DNA from: QHXM01 sp032160705
GTDB taxonomy: Bacteria > Acidobacteriota > Blastocatellia > Pyrinomonadales > Pyrinomonadaceae
Reading direction: 5' to 3'
Assembly: GCA_032160705.1 (NCBI GenBank)
Contig: JAVHVE010000017.1
Span: 1-64,000 of the forward strand
Length of the DNA: 64,000 nucleotides
In this document: positions 45,490 through 54,232 of the stretch, piece after piece
How positions within the stretch are numbered: position 1 is the first letter of the stretch
How the letters are laid out: each line of letters starts with the position of its first letter
Notes under the pieces: generated by a model
What the model was told of the DNA's origin: nothing
The model's input: the letters and a program-made list of their open reading frames with translations, nothing else
Database searches by the model: none
Made by a program: the position numbers and the translations under genes

Positions 45490-47865
45490 TCAAAGCGTCG
45501 CCAGAGTCTTGCGTGCTTCTTCGGCGTCGGCGAAATTCGGTTGCTTCTCGCCGAGGCGCAGAGCCTCTTCGAGTTCGCGCCGCGCGGCTGCCTTATCGCC
45601 TTTGCCCGCGAGCGCCATTCCGAGATGGAAACGATAACCGGCGCTGTCACCGGCTTTGGCCACCACTTTCTGCAATTGCTCAACCGCAGGCCCGTGCAAG
45701 CCCTTCTTATAATAGACCCACCCGAGAGTGTCTGCGAATCCAGGCACGTCCGGGAATCTCTGCACCACGCCCTGCGCCAGCGCGACAGCCTCGTCCAGAT
45801 TACCCTTGCCGTGAACGGCGTAAGCCCACGCCAGGTTGTTGGCGGCGATGGCCGAGTTCGGGTCTAGCTCGACAGCTTTACGGTAATTCTCAATCGCCGC
45901 GTCCGTGTTCTGGCGGCTGTCTTCGAGCATCCCGATCAAAGTGTACGTGGTGGCATCGTCCGGCCTGCGCTCGATGATCTTGCGATACTCGGCGATAGCG
46001 CGATCCTGCTGTTTCGTGTTGACAAAGAGAGCCGCCAGATCAAAGTAGGCCGCCAGATAATTAGGATCGAGTTCGAGCGCGCGACGAAGCTCACTTTCCG
46101 CGCCCTGAGCATTTTGTTCAAATCCGTAAACGTGCGCCTTCAGGTAATGCAGCGCGGGACTCTCCGGGCGTCCCGATAGCGCCTGATCCACGCGCCCATG
46201 CGCGAGGTCTAACCTGCTTTGCTTGGAATAGACGTTGTTAATGAGACCATTTAGCGCATCGAAGTCCGCACTGTCAATGGCCAGAGCGCGCTCATAGAGC
46301 CCGGTCGCTTCATCCAACTTATTCTCGGCCAGCGCAGCCAGCGCGAGATTGTTGTAAGAAGAAGGAGAGTTCGGCGCAAGGTCACGCGCGGCTGTCAGGT
46401 CTTCACGCGCCTGTTTGGTTTTGCCCAACTGCAACTCAGCGATGCCGCGTGCCATGAGACTTTTGGCGCGCAGTTCCGTCAACATCTGCGGCGAGGTTTC
46501 CGAGCTTGGCGCTTCTTTGCCCAGCCGCTCGATCAACTCGTTTGACATAGTCACGGCAGCCGCAGGGTCTTTCGACGCCAGGCTAATCTGCACCTGCATC
46601 AGCTTGGCCGCAAGGTAATCCGGGTAATAGCGGGCTAAGTCTCCGGCGAAGATGCGAGCCTGCTCAACTTTTCCGGCGCGCAAATTCGCTTCGGCCATGA
46701 AGTAGAGACCGGCGCGTGAGTTGGGTTCTTGTTTCAAAACCTCTTTGAGGTCTTCGATGGCTGCCTTTGCATCCCCAGTCTGCAAGCGAATGCGCGAGCG
46801 CAACAGGAGCGCCTGCATATCGCGCTGATTTCCCTTTAACACGGCTTCGACCTGCTCGCTTGCTCCGCGCACGTCGCCGCGCTGGAGCATGATCTCGCTC
46901 AGGCGATAGCGCCCCCGCGTGTAATCGGCAGCCCTGGCAACGATCTCCTGGTAGATAGCCACAGCTTCGTCATAGCGTCCGATGGACGAGTAGAAGTCTG
47001 CGAGGATGGCACGTCCTTCAGGTTTATCCTTATCGAACTCGGCGAGCGCCTTGTAAGACTCTTCGGCTTTGTCGAGTTGCTTGTGGACGAGATAGAAGCT
47101 GGCGAGGACAAAGCGCGCATCGCGGTTGGTCGGCTCGACCTCGACGGCGCGGCGAAACTCGCTTTCAGCCTGCTCGCCTCTTCCCGTCTGGACGAGAAAC
47201 TTTCCATATTCGCTGTGGGCCAGCGCAGAATTTCCGTTGATGGAAATGGCCTGGCGGAAGATCTCTTCGGCCTTCGCCCTGTCATTCGTGCGGATGTAAT
47301 ACTTGGCGAGAGCCAGGGTGGATTCGATGCGCTTCGGATCAATCTCGATGGCGCGCTTGAGTTCGGCCAACGCTTCTTCGCGCTTATCCTGCGCGAAGAG
47401 AACGTCTGCCAAGAGGATGTGGCCGCCGATGTGATTCGCGTCCTTTTGTAGAACTTCTCTGGCGAGCCGGTCGGCCTCGGCCACCAGTTCGGGACCTTTT
47501 CTGATGGCGTTTGCGCCGACGTAATAAGTGCCCAGCTTGACGCGCGCATCCAGATTGTTGGCATCCAGCTCAACCGCCCGCTTCAACTCTTCAATCATCT
47601 CGGCATAGCGCTGCAAACCCTCGTAGGACTGGGCGAGTCCCCAGTGGGCTGAGGCGAAGCGGTCGTCCAATTGGATGGCGTTGCGAAATTCGATGGAAGC
47701 TTCCTGATACTTCTTATCTTTCAGAAAAGCTTCACCGCGCTGGACGTGCTCGGCTTTAGTCGCTTCGGCATTCTTACAGCCGGAAAGCCCGAGCGTAATC
47801 ATCAGGATTGGTACTACAAGAAAGGCTACGACGTAGCGTTGGCGGGTGCACTCTTTTCGATTCAT
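45490..47865 (-). CDS. prsT: PrsT-like TPR lipoprotein of the exosortase system
   Basis: 791 aa. The lipobox LGLSGCKN (Cys at about residue 30) is followed by about 20 tandem TPR units covering the whole protein (for example EASIEFRNAIQLDDRFASAHWGLAQSYEGLQRYAEMIEE at the start and KAVELDPNSAIAANNLAWAYAVHGKGNLDEAVALAQ near the end). Length, lipobox and position next to exosortase and EPS genes match the XrtA-associated TPR protein PrsT, a presumed secretion scaffold. It is preceded by a 370-base leader with hairpins and followed by the chain-length gene. Confidence 0.85.
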   Translation of the reverse strand: MNRKECTRQRYVVAFLVVPILMITLGLSGCKNAEATKAEHVQRGEAFLKDKKYQEASIEFRNAIQLDDRFASAHWGLAQSYEGLQRYAEMIEELKRAVELDANNLDARVKLGTYYVGANAIRKGPELVAEADRLAREVLQKDANHIGGHILLADVLFAQDKREEALAELKRAIEIDPKRIESTLALAKYYIRTNDRAKAEEIFRQAISINGNSALAHSEYGKFLVQTGRGEQAESEFRRAVEVEPTNRDARFVLASFYLVHKQLDKAEESYKALAEFDKDKPEGRAILADFYSSIGRYDEAVAIYQEIVARAADYTRGRYRLSEIMLQRGDVRGASEQVEAVLKGNQRDMQALLLRSRIRLQTGDAKAAIEDLKEVLKQEPNSRAGLYFMAEANLRAGKVEQARIFAGDLARYYPDYLAAKLMQVQISLASKDPAAAVTMSNELIERLGKEAPSSETSPQMLTELRAKSLMARGIAELQLGKTKQAREDLTAARDLAPNSPSSYNNLALAALAENKLDEATGLYERALAIDSADFDALNGLINNVYSKQSRLDLAHGRVDQALSGRPESPALHYLKAHVYGFEQNAQGAESELRRALELDPNYLAAYFDLAALFVNTKQQDRAIAEYRKIIERRPDDATTYTLIGMLEDSRQNTDAAIENYRKAVELDPNSAIAANNLAWAYAVHGKGNLDEAVALAQGVVQRFPDVPGFADTLGWVYYKKGLHGPAVEQLQKVVAKAGDSAGYRFHLGMALAGKGDKAAARRELEEALRLGEKQPNFADAEEARKTLATL

Positions 47866-48239
47866 CTTTCCCTGACACTCCCTTAGGGCGTTTCGCTCGT
47901 TTCTTCCAAAAACCGGGCAAATGGTTTTCAGAAGAGCCGGGCAAAACGCGCCTTTTGAAAGCTCGCTTCGGTGAAACAGGGCGGGCGGCGGGCAAAGCCG
48001 TCCGCGTCCCGTTACCGAAGCGAGCGAATTGGTTGCGATTCTATGTCAAAAGATCAGGCTCTTTACTCAACGCTCTCTGTAACTTAACTAGAGCGGAAAC
48101 ACCATTAGAAAACGACCAATCGCCGCTCGCTTCCCAAAATATGTATGAATTCTACATAACAGTCTTTTTTATTCTGAAAGGCGAGAGGTGTCTCGCTTAA
48201 ACCTCATGAAGATACCGTTTAGTCTTCATCGAAGGCGTT
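47866..48239 (-). promoter_or_regulatory. Structured leader/intergenic region before the prsT-like gene
   Basis: No gene is seen in 374 bases. A long hairpin (GCTCGCTTCGGT at 47961-47972 with 48014-48025, and an imperfect GC-rich inner stem) and two CCGGGCAAA copies precede prsT. At the far end, GCGAGA-CACC-TCTCGC (48181-48196, minus strand) probably ends the EpsI transcript. I could not identify a known riboswitch class. Confidence 0.45.
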
Positions 48240-48899
48240 TCAATCGGGAACGAACTCCGGCAGCACAGGGCTAATTTGCGCGGCGAGGTCTGCGGCGGCT
48301 TGCAGGGTCGCTTCTTCGGAGCGTCCGACGGGCATCATGACGCGCACCATCGAGCCATCTGAGCGGCGGCGGCGCACGCTGTCAATCACGGTGTAAATCT
48401 TCCCCCAATATTCGCTCGCCACTTTGCGCCCGCGCCCCTGATACCAGTAAATGAGCAACTGCTTGTTATCGCCATTCTGGACGATATAGCGGTTGGCTTC
48501 AAAGGCCGGCTCTCCGTTGGCGGGCGTAATCGTAATGGACGCCCCGTCGTTCATCTCCCAGCCCGAACCGGGCAGGCAGTTGAGCGGGCTGTGATAAGTC
48601 GTGCCGGTGCGCTGTGTGACATAGTAGCCGACGTAAAACGAAGCCGTGCGGCCATCCGGCAGCGCGTAAAAGCGCGAAAGATAATCGTCGGCGCGCAAGA
48701 CACTCTCGGTCTGCTGGTCGAAACGCTGGTCTGCTCCGACCTGATGCCACGAGCCGACTTGCGATGGCATCTCACTCAAAGCCCTTCGCGCAACTTTTGC
48801 TTCACCGACCCACTCCCAGACGTTGATGACGATTCCGCCTAAAAGCAGCATGGCGAGCAACAAGCCAAAGCGCGTAGAGTCTTTCAATTTCAAACTCAC
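48240..48899 (-). CDS. epsI: EpsI-like exosortase-associated protein
   Basis: 219 aa. One N-terminal helix (LLLAMLLLGGIVINVWEW) is followed by the EpsI domain with YVGYYVTQRTGTTYHSPLNCLPGSGWEM and LIYWYQGRGRKVASEYWGKI, the hallmark segments of the family (TIGR02914 by recall). EpsI-type proteins are encoded beside exosortase, often fused to it, and are needed for EPS secretion; the biochemical role is unknown. It starts 4 bases after the exosortase stop. Confidence 0.93.
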   Translation of the reverse strand: MSLKLKDSTRFGLLLAMLLLGGIVINVWEWVGEAKVARRALSEMPSQVGSWHQVGADQRFDQQTESVLRADDYLSRFYALPDGRTASFYVGYYVTQRTGTTYHSPLNCLPGSGWEMNDGASITITPANGEPAFEANRYIVQNGDNKQLLIYWYQGRGRKVASEYWGKIYTVIDSVRRRRSDGSMVRVMMPVGRSEEATLQAAADLAAQISPVLPEFVPD

Positions 48900-48903
48900 T
48901 TGC

Positions 48904-49956
48904 TTACTCCACTCCTTTCGCCGGAATCACGTTGACGGGTGCGCTCACTGCGGGCGCTGCCGCCACCGGCTCAGGCTTCGCAACTTTCGCTTCCGGTGCA
49001 GTGGCTTTACTCTTCCCGCCGCCGCTATCATTTTTGCCACGCCTGCCGATGCGGTCGAGCAGCCACCCGACAGCAAACAAAAGCATGAAGGCGACGATGT
49101 AAACGACCCAGCCGGAGAAGGAATGGAAGAACCCGTCAGCCACTTCCGTGCCGTAGTAATGAGCAAGGACGCCCGTCCCGCTGACGCGCAGGGCATTGGT
49201 CAGAATGGCTATCGGGACAGCCGAAGCCACCAGAATGATGGAGCGCCAGAAACCGTAGCTCTTGACTCTGGATAAGAAACTTCCGCCGCCGCCGCCGTCT
49301 CCATCATTACTTCTCGGACGTGTGAAATAAGCGAAGACCACCGCCAGCGTCACGAGCGTCATCAGGGAACGAATGCCACTGCAAGCCTCAACGACTTCCA
49401 GCTTCTTCGTCTCGCGCGCCCCCTTGGGCATCAACTCGATGACGTTTCCCTGTCTGAGAACAGGAATATCAAAGAGTCGCATGGCCCAGACAGCACAGCG
49501 CGACGCGAAGAGTTGCAGGGGGAAAGCGATCTTGTTGAAGATGATGGTCGGAATGGGAATCGCCAGGATGAGCAGACCGAGCGGAACCATCAAGAGCCGC
49601 AGCAAGCGCCATCCCCAGAAATAAATCGCGATGCCTGCCAGCATCAGCACCAGCGACATGCGCTGAACATAAAGCTCCGCGCCAGCAGTTCCGACCCACA
49701 GACTGAGCATCGCGAAGACGACAATCAATCCGCCCCAGAGCAGTGACGGACGTTGCGTGACACGCCCTAGTCGCTCGCGCTCAGTCCACAGGATATAGCC
49801 GATGATGAGCGGGATGAGCAGCCCGTGCGAATAGTTCTCGTCCGTCCACCAATCATAGCCGAGCTTGCGGAGCACGCTGAAGTAGACGAACGCGAGCGCG
49901 GCAGTGATGGCCAGGGGTTTCCAGAGGTTTTGTCTGGTTAGGGCACTCATTGGCAT
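48904..49956 (-). CDS. Exosortase (XrtA-type)
   Basis: 350 aa polytopic membrane cysteine protease/transpeptidase that processes PEP-CTERM proteins. The three conserved active-site residues are visible: Cys192 in VEACSGIRS, Arg257 in LTNALRVSG, His278 in ADGFFHSFSGW. About eight membrane helices are predicted. The Gly/Asp/Ser-rich loop at about 215-230 (SNDGDGGGGGSF) is variable, and the C-terminal tail is Ala/Pro-rich. The start is ATG 49956, because upstream residues are basic and lack a ribosome site. It is adjacent to epsI, as in the canonical exosortase locus. Confidence 0.95.
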   Translation of the reverse strand: MPMSALTRQNLWKPLAITAALAFVYFSVLRKLGYDWWTDENYSHGLLIPLIIGYILWTERERLGRVTQRPSLLWGGLIVVFAMLSLWVGTAGAELYVQRMSLVLMLAGIAIYFWGWRLLRLLMVPLGLLILAIPIPTIIFNKIAFPLQLFASRCAVWAMRLFDIPVLRQGNVIELMPKGARETKKLEVVEACSGIRSLMTLVTLAVVFAYFTRPRSNDGDGGGGGSFLSRVKSYGFWRSIILVASAVPIAILTNALRVSGTGVLAHYYGTEVADGFFHSFSGWVVYIVAFMLLFAVGWLLDRIGRRGKNDSGGGKSKATAPEAKVAKPEPVAAAPAVSAPVNVIPAKGVE

Positions 49957-50104
49957 TCTTTGCGAGTGGTGTCTCCGCTTCTGAGAGGGCAAACTCCTGA
50001 AGCAGAAAATCAGCCTGCGAGATAAAGTCGGACAGGGTAGGCTAGACCTACGCCTTATTTAGCTTATCTTAAATACCGCCTACCTCACAATCAAAATCTT
50101 TAAG

Positions 50105-50169
50105 AAGTGAGCGGTCAGCAGTAAACAAAGGGATGACAAAGAAACCTGTTTACTGCTGACCGCGCACTT
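50105..50169. repeat. 23-bp inverted repeat downstream of the beta-helix gene
   Basis: 50105-50127 and 50147-50169 are complementary with one mismatch (core GCGGTCAGCAGTAAACA). The 5' end is 13 bases from the TAA of the beta-helix gene. It may be another member of the stop-codon-associated hairpins, here without clear word repetition. Confidence 0.75.
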
Positions 50170-50182
50170 TCCGCCACTTAAT

Positions 50183-53100
50183 TTATTTGATGTTGATCGT
50201 TGCGGCATTGCTGCGCAAGCTGCCCACCACGAGGGTCAACTCTACCGCCCCTGCACCTTCCAGCGCAGCTGGCACGACCACATTAACCTGCTCCACTCCG
50301 GGATATGCTGCCTGTCTTCCGGCGTATTCGACCGCCAGATTAAAGAACCGCCCGTCGCGTGTGCGGGCTTCGACGGCGACTGACTCAGCGAAATTCGGAA
50401 TTTGAATTCCCAATGCCGTGAGGTCGTTGGAGGTGTCCGCATTAACAAGGCCAGCGCCAAGCCCCGAAGCGAAGAGGATGAGCCTTGTTCGCTTATCCTG
50501 GCTGGCGGTGGTCAGCGTGTTGACGTTGAATGGCCCTGCGGTGAGATTGTTTGAATTGAGGGCGACGGCGTCTCCGATTCCGTTGCCGCTGATCGTGAAG
50601 AGTCCGGGCGACAGAGGAGCGATGGTCACCGCACCGCGCGAGACATAACCTTCTTTCAAAGTAACCAGCACTTCAACGTCTCCGGCAGGGATGTCCGGCG
50701 GAACAAAGAAATTGATGCGCGACGGCGAGACCGAAAGCACCTGTGCGGCACGCCCTCCGACCGTCACGCTCACTCCTTCCAATTCATAAGGCAGCTTGCC
50801 ATCAACCGTCTGTGTGGCAGCAGTCGTCTTCATGGCCAGGGGACTTTGATTCGGGTCGCCGAGGATTGTGCCCAAACTCGCCGGAGCGAGTGCCGGTGAA
50901 AAACTAGCACTCGAACGAGTGTCGGCCAGTCCGATGACAGGTGAAGCAGGCGCGCTGGCAGAAGCATGCGCGGTAGCGGTGGCGAGCGAGATGTTGCTGC
51001 TGCTGCCCGCAAGCATCAAGTCATTAACCTGGCTGAGATACGATGCAGCGATTTGCAAGCGGGTCTGCACCTTGACGGAAGGGCCGTCTACGGCGTTGAT
51101 CGCGTAAGCGGCGCGCGTAAAATAGAGCGCCGCGCGAAGCGCGTTGTCTATCCTGTCCGGCGACGAAAAGAGACTCGACTCTGAACTGAATGTGACGTAA
51201 GCCTGCTCGATGTTCGTTAAGATGGGCGCAATTTGTTCGGCTTGAGTATTCTCTTTGGAGGACAAATTCGTAACTGCCGCCAAAGAGCTTGAGACGAGTG
51301 CTGGAGAGGCTGCGGACGGCGTGATGTTAATCACATCGAAATCGGCGACGACGCCCTCGACGCCGTTAGTATCGAGCACCAGACGCAGCACGTGCGCGCC
51401 TTGATTTAATCTGACGCCGATTTTACGTACCTGCTGATATGTCTGCCAACCGCCTGTCGTCGGAACTTTGAGCTGGCCGGTCACGTTAACTCCATCTATT
51501 TCGAGATGAAATGTGCCGCCCTCCAGGCGCGACGCAACCGTCACACCGAGATCGTAGTTGCCGGTCGCCGCAAGGTTGAACATATACTTCAGCCATTCAC
51601 CTGCGCCCGTATTAAAGACTACGTAAGCATTGCTGGCAGAGCCGACCGCTCTAACATCAGCCCCGTCCGTGCGATACTGCCCGCCGTTATTATTCACATC
51701 AAGATCGTGATAGGCGACGCCTTCGCCACCGTTATCAAAATCTTCGACTTCAATCCTGCCGGGCATGACTGCGGGCGCACCCTTGAAAGGTCTTTCAACT
51801 TCAGGCGAAGGACTCGGTGAAGGGGTTGGTGTTGGAGTGGCTATTGGTGTCGGTGTAGGAGTTGGTGTGGGAGTCGGACTGGGTGTCGGTGTCGAAGACG
51901 GAGGACGCATTGCTGCTTCGAGCGCGTCGAAGTCGCATCCGGCATCTTTGCCATCGGTCGCTTGACCTTTGTACTGAGAGGACGGCGTCAGACGATAATT
52001 GCCGCTTGTGGGATTGACAAAACCCACAGCATTTTCATTACTCGGAAAGTAATTACCGGAGTGGGATGTATATGACGATGAGTCTCCGGCTATCTGAGCG
52101 TTCCTGGCCCATGTGGCTGCCGGAAAATAAACATTCAGGGTAGCATCACCCGGAGCGAGGCCACTGCTGACATCTTTGCGAAAGATGTTATTGCGACACA
52201 CGAAGTTAATGTTGGCAATGGTCTGTGAAATTACCGCCTGACCCGTATTCATTGCCGTGTTATGCTCAATCGTCACCGAGTCGGTCGCGTCGTTAATGAC
52301 AAACAATTGCCCATAGCTCTCGCCCCAACGCCCGTCTATATCCTCGAACAGATTATTGCTGACCAGAGCGCGCCGCAGGTACGACCCGTCGCCAGCGGCC
52401 AATCTCCCGTCCAGCAACATTCCCCCGGCAGCATGCCGGACAATATTGTTCGTAAAACGGATGTCTTCCAACTGCGGCACACTGCGCGGCCCCGTGCTGT
52501 AGCCAATCGGAGCAATAATAATTGCCATTCCATCCTGCCCGCTTTGCCAACTATATTCCATCAGGTTGCCGTCGATCTCGACGCGCTTGCCCGTCTTCAA
52601 TTCCAGCAGATTCTTCACCGTCCACGGTGTCCCGCCATAGCTGGCATCCTTCTGATTCCAGCGCAAAAGCTTCGAGAAATGGTTGCGCCTGATGGTCACG
52701 TCAGACGGAATCAACCCTGGTATCCAGTTGGCTGAGCCCAGAATGAGGATGTTCTCGGCGGCAGCTTCCAGATAGTTATTGATGATCTGGTAGGGCCCTG
52801 GGCCGTTCCACATGCAGATGGCCTGCGAGTCTTCGCCGACGAGTTTAAAGCCCGCGATGTAAGAGTTGCTGATAATGGTCTCGGCGCTATTGAGTGCGAT
52901 GCCACGCTTGGCCGGTTGGTCATCACCGGCGTGAATATAGCAGCGGTCGACGATCAGGTGATGCGGCACTTGCGAGAGCGAGTTTTGTGCCTCGCTGCCG
53001 TCGCCCAGTTGCAGGAGATCAGGGATGGAGGCCGCCGGGTCGGAGGTAATCTCCAGACCGATGAGTTTGTAGTGGTGTGCGCGCGCCTGGGTGGAGATGG

Positions 53101-53503
53101 TGGGCGGGCCGTAGCTGAGACCGGCATAGTTACGCACCAGGAGGCGCGGCATCAAGGCAGATTGTGAAGGCGTGATGCGCGCTCCCACGGGTAAGCTCGC
53201 GAGGGCTGAAGATTGGATGGTAATGTAATCTGCATCCGTGCCTGTCCCAGCGCCTTTGTCCGGGAGCGTGAAGGGTCCCACATAGGTCGCTCCGGCTTCC
53301 AGGATCAAGATGTCGCCCGGTTGCGCCGCGTTAATGGCGGCCTGTAAGTCTGCGCCCGCGGGGACATTGATGGTTGCGGCATGCGCCGTCCATTCGTCAA
53401 CTCCGATGAGGGTGAGAAGAGCGGCGATTGAGATTAGAATTAAGCGGAGTTTTGAAAGGAATGAAAAACGAGTACGTCCCTTAGGAACGAGGAAGGTTGT
53501 CAT
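50183..53503 (-). CDS. Large secreted right-handed beta-helix protein with CBM6-like and Solibacter-type C-terminal domains
   Basis: 1106 aa. A signal peptide (LILISIAALLTLIGVDEWTAHAA) precedes right-handed parallel beta-helix repeats (about 45-510, many NxY/I N-terminal turns, SYIAGFKLVGE, NYLEAAAENILIL). A Thr/Pro/Ser linker follows (about 530-570, TPTPTP repeats), then a CBM6-like carbohydrate-binding domain (about 575-735, GRIEVEDFDNGGEGVAYHD, GEWLKYMF), a helical segment, and a C-terminal domain of TIGR03437 type (RINFFVPPDIPAGDVEVLV, LSPGLFTISGNGIG). It is probably a polysaccharide-modifying or adhesive surface protein. The ATG at 53503 has GAGG 6 bases upstream, which overlaps the riboswitch. 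Confidence 0.88.
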   Translation of the reverse strand: MTTFLVPKGRTRFSFLSKLRLILISIAALLTLIGVDEWTAHAATINVPAGADLQAAINAAQPGDILILEAGATYVGPFTLPDKGAGTGTDADYITIQSSALASLPVGARITPSQSALMPRLLVRNYAGLSYGPPTISTQARAHHYKLIGLEITSDPAASIPDLLQLGDGSEAQNSLSQVPHHLIVDRCYIHAGDDQPAKRGIALNSAETIISNSYIAGFKLVGEDSQAICMWNGPGPYQIINNYLEAAAENILILGSANWIPGLIPSDVTIRRNHFSKLLRWNQKDASYGGTPWTVKNLLELKTGKRVEIDGNLMEYSWQSGQDGMAIIIAPIGYSTGPRSVPQLEDIRFTNNIVRHAAGGMLLDGRLAAGDGSYLRRALVSNNLFEDIDGRWGESYGQLFVINDATDSVTIEHNTAMNTGQAVISQTIANINFVCRNNIFRKDVSSGLAPGDATLNVYFPAATWARNAQIAGDSSSYTSHSGNYFPSNENAVGFVNPTSGNYRLTPSSQYKGQATDGKDAGCDFDALEAAMRPPSSTPTPSPTPTPTPTPTPIATPTPTPSPSPSPEVERPFKGAPAVMPGRIEVEDFDNGGEGVAYHDLDVNNNGGQYRTDGADVRAVGSASNAYVVFNTGAGEWLKYMFNLAATGNYDLGVTVASRLEGGTFHLEIDGVNVTGQLKVPTTGGWQTYQQVRKIGVRLNQGAHVLRLVLDTNGVEGVVADFDVINITPSAASPALVSSSLAAVTNLSSKENTQAEQIAPILTNIEQAYVTFSSESSLFSSPDRIDNALRAALYFTRAAYAINAVDGPSVKVQTRLQIAASYLSQVNDLMLAGSSSNISLATATAHASASAPASPVIGLADTRSSASFSPALAPASLGTILGDPNQSPLAMKTTAATQTVDGKLPYELEGVSVTVGGRAAQVLSVSPSRINFFVPPDIPAGDVEVLVTLKEGYVSRGAVTIAPLSPGLFTISGNGIGDAVALNSNNLTAGPFNVNTLTTASQDKRTRLILFASGLGAGLVNADTSNDLTALGIQIPNFAESVAVEARTRDGRFFNLAVEYAGRQAAYPGVEQVNVVVPAALEGAGAVELTLVVGSLRSNAATINIK

Positions 53504-53511
53504 GTATGTCC

Positions 53512-53598
53512 TCACTTCGGTAACCGGACGATCTCAAGGTGTTTGAGACTCCTGGCTTTGCGAACCCGCCTCACAGCGGGAGTGCCTTTAATCGGTGA
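53512..53598 (-). promoter_or_regulatory. c-di-GMP-I (GEMM) riboswitch, proximal copy
   Basis: Read on the minus strand: ACCGATT, GGCACTCCC, a GNRA-type loop (GTGA) closing CCCGCT..GGCGGG, TTCGCAAAGCC, then GGTTACCGAAG. These are the conserved blocks of the GEMM class, with CGCAAAGCC the clearest. The P1 strand GTGA (53512-53515) is part of the GTGAGG ribosome site of the beta-helix gene, 8 bases before ATG. That suggests translational control. The first block differs from the consensus GGCAAACC. Confidence 0.85.
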
Positions 53599-53919
53599 TG
53601 GTGTGCTTAGCTTGAAAGCACAGGTTGATAACGGTAGTGAGACAACCGCACCAACTCAGAATGAAGCATGAACCGACTTACTGGGTCGCCCATGTCAAAC
53701 TGATGCATGAAACCAGAGGAGGCTTAGAGCTTACTTTGTGGAACGGATTTGAAAGGGATGCGGAAGACTTGAACCACCGATGGCTGAAGGCCGAGGCAGG
53801 ATGGCGGTTCGGACTATGGCTTCACAAGATGCTCAGAAGAGAGGTGTGGCGCTCAAGCACGGGTGAGAATTCGCCTTTCCAACGCGCAGAGCGTGATATG
53901 AAGCTTTAGATGTCCTTCG
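53599..53919. other. Spacer between the two c-di-GMP riboswitches
   Basis: About 320 bases. A plus-strand open frame (53625-53909, 94 codons from TTG) covers most of it but has no ribosome site and no recognisable product, so no gene is called. No intrinsic terminator was noticed here on the minus strand. Confidence 0.45.
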
Positions 53920-54036
53920 GATCGCCTTCGGCAACCAGACTATCTCTTACGCAAGGGTCTAATATCACCAGCGCGCACAGAGACTCACGGCTTTGCGTCC
54001 CTACCTCGCAGCAGGTTTGCCATTATCGGTGCAATC
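53920..54036 (-). promoter_or_regulatory. c-di-GMP-I (GEMM) riboswitch, distal copy
   Basis: Read on the minus strand it holds all blocks of the class: ACCGATAATGGCAAACC, a GNRA loop (GCGA) in CCTGCT..GGTAGG, GGGACGCAAAGCC, a longer P3 arm (GTCTCTGTGC and following), and GGTTGCCGAAG. P1 is GATTGC (54031-54036) with GCGATC (53920-53925). It lies about 320 bases upstream of the proximal copy in the leader of the same gene, a tandem arrangement. Confidence 0.93.
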
Positions 54037-54171
54037 AGTCAATTTACAAAAGATCATTGCTGACCAGGTCAGCCATAGAACATGGCGGCCAGCCCTTAGA
54101 TTAAACAACATTGGCCGATGTTTGTCAAGATGCTTTTGCGCTGTGTTTTCCGGGATTTGCTTAATAATTGG

Positions 54172-54220
54172 TAAAGCATCAGGGCTGCGTCTTAGCTTAA
54201 GACGCAGCCCTGATGCTTTA
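54172..54220 (-). terminator. Long perfect terminator hairpin
   Basis: A 23-bp perfect stem (54172-54194 / 54198-54220) with a 3-nt loop, ending in TTTA on both strands, 12 bases after the stop of the dimethylformamidase-like gene. It separates that gene from the riboswitch leader. Confidence 0.85.
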
Positions 54221-54232
54221 TCGCTCGCTGAG

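Noticed and set aside
51797..51905. Minisatellite in the beta-helix gene
   Set aside because: The GGTGTTGG-type repetition merely encodes the TPTP linker of the secreted protein and is not an independent element.
53625..53909. 94-codon plus-strand open frame between the riboswitches
   Set aside because: It starts at TTG, has no ribosome site and no recognised family, and the region is better explained as a leader of the minus-strand gene.
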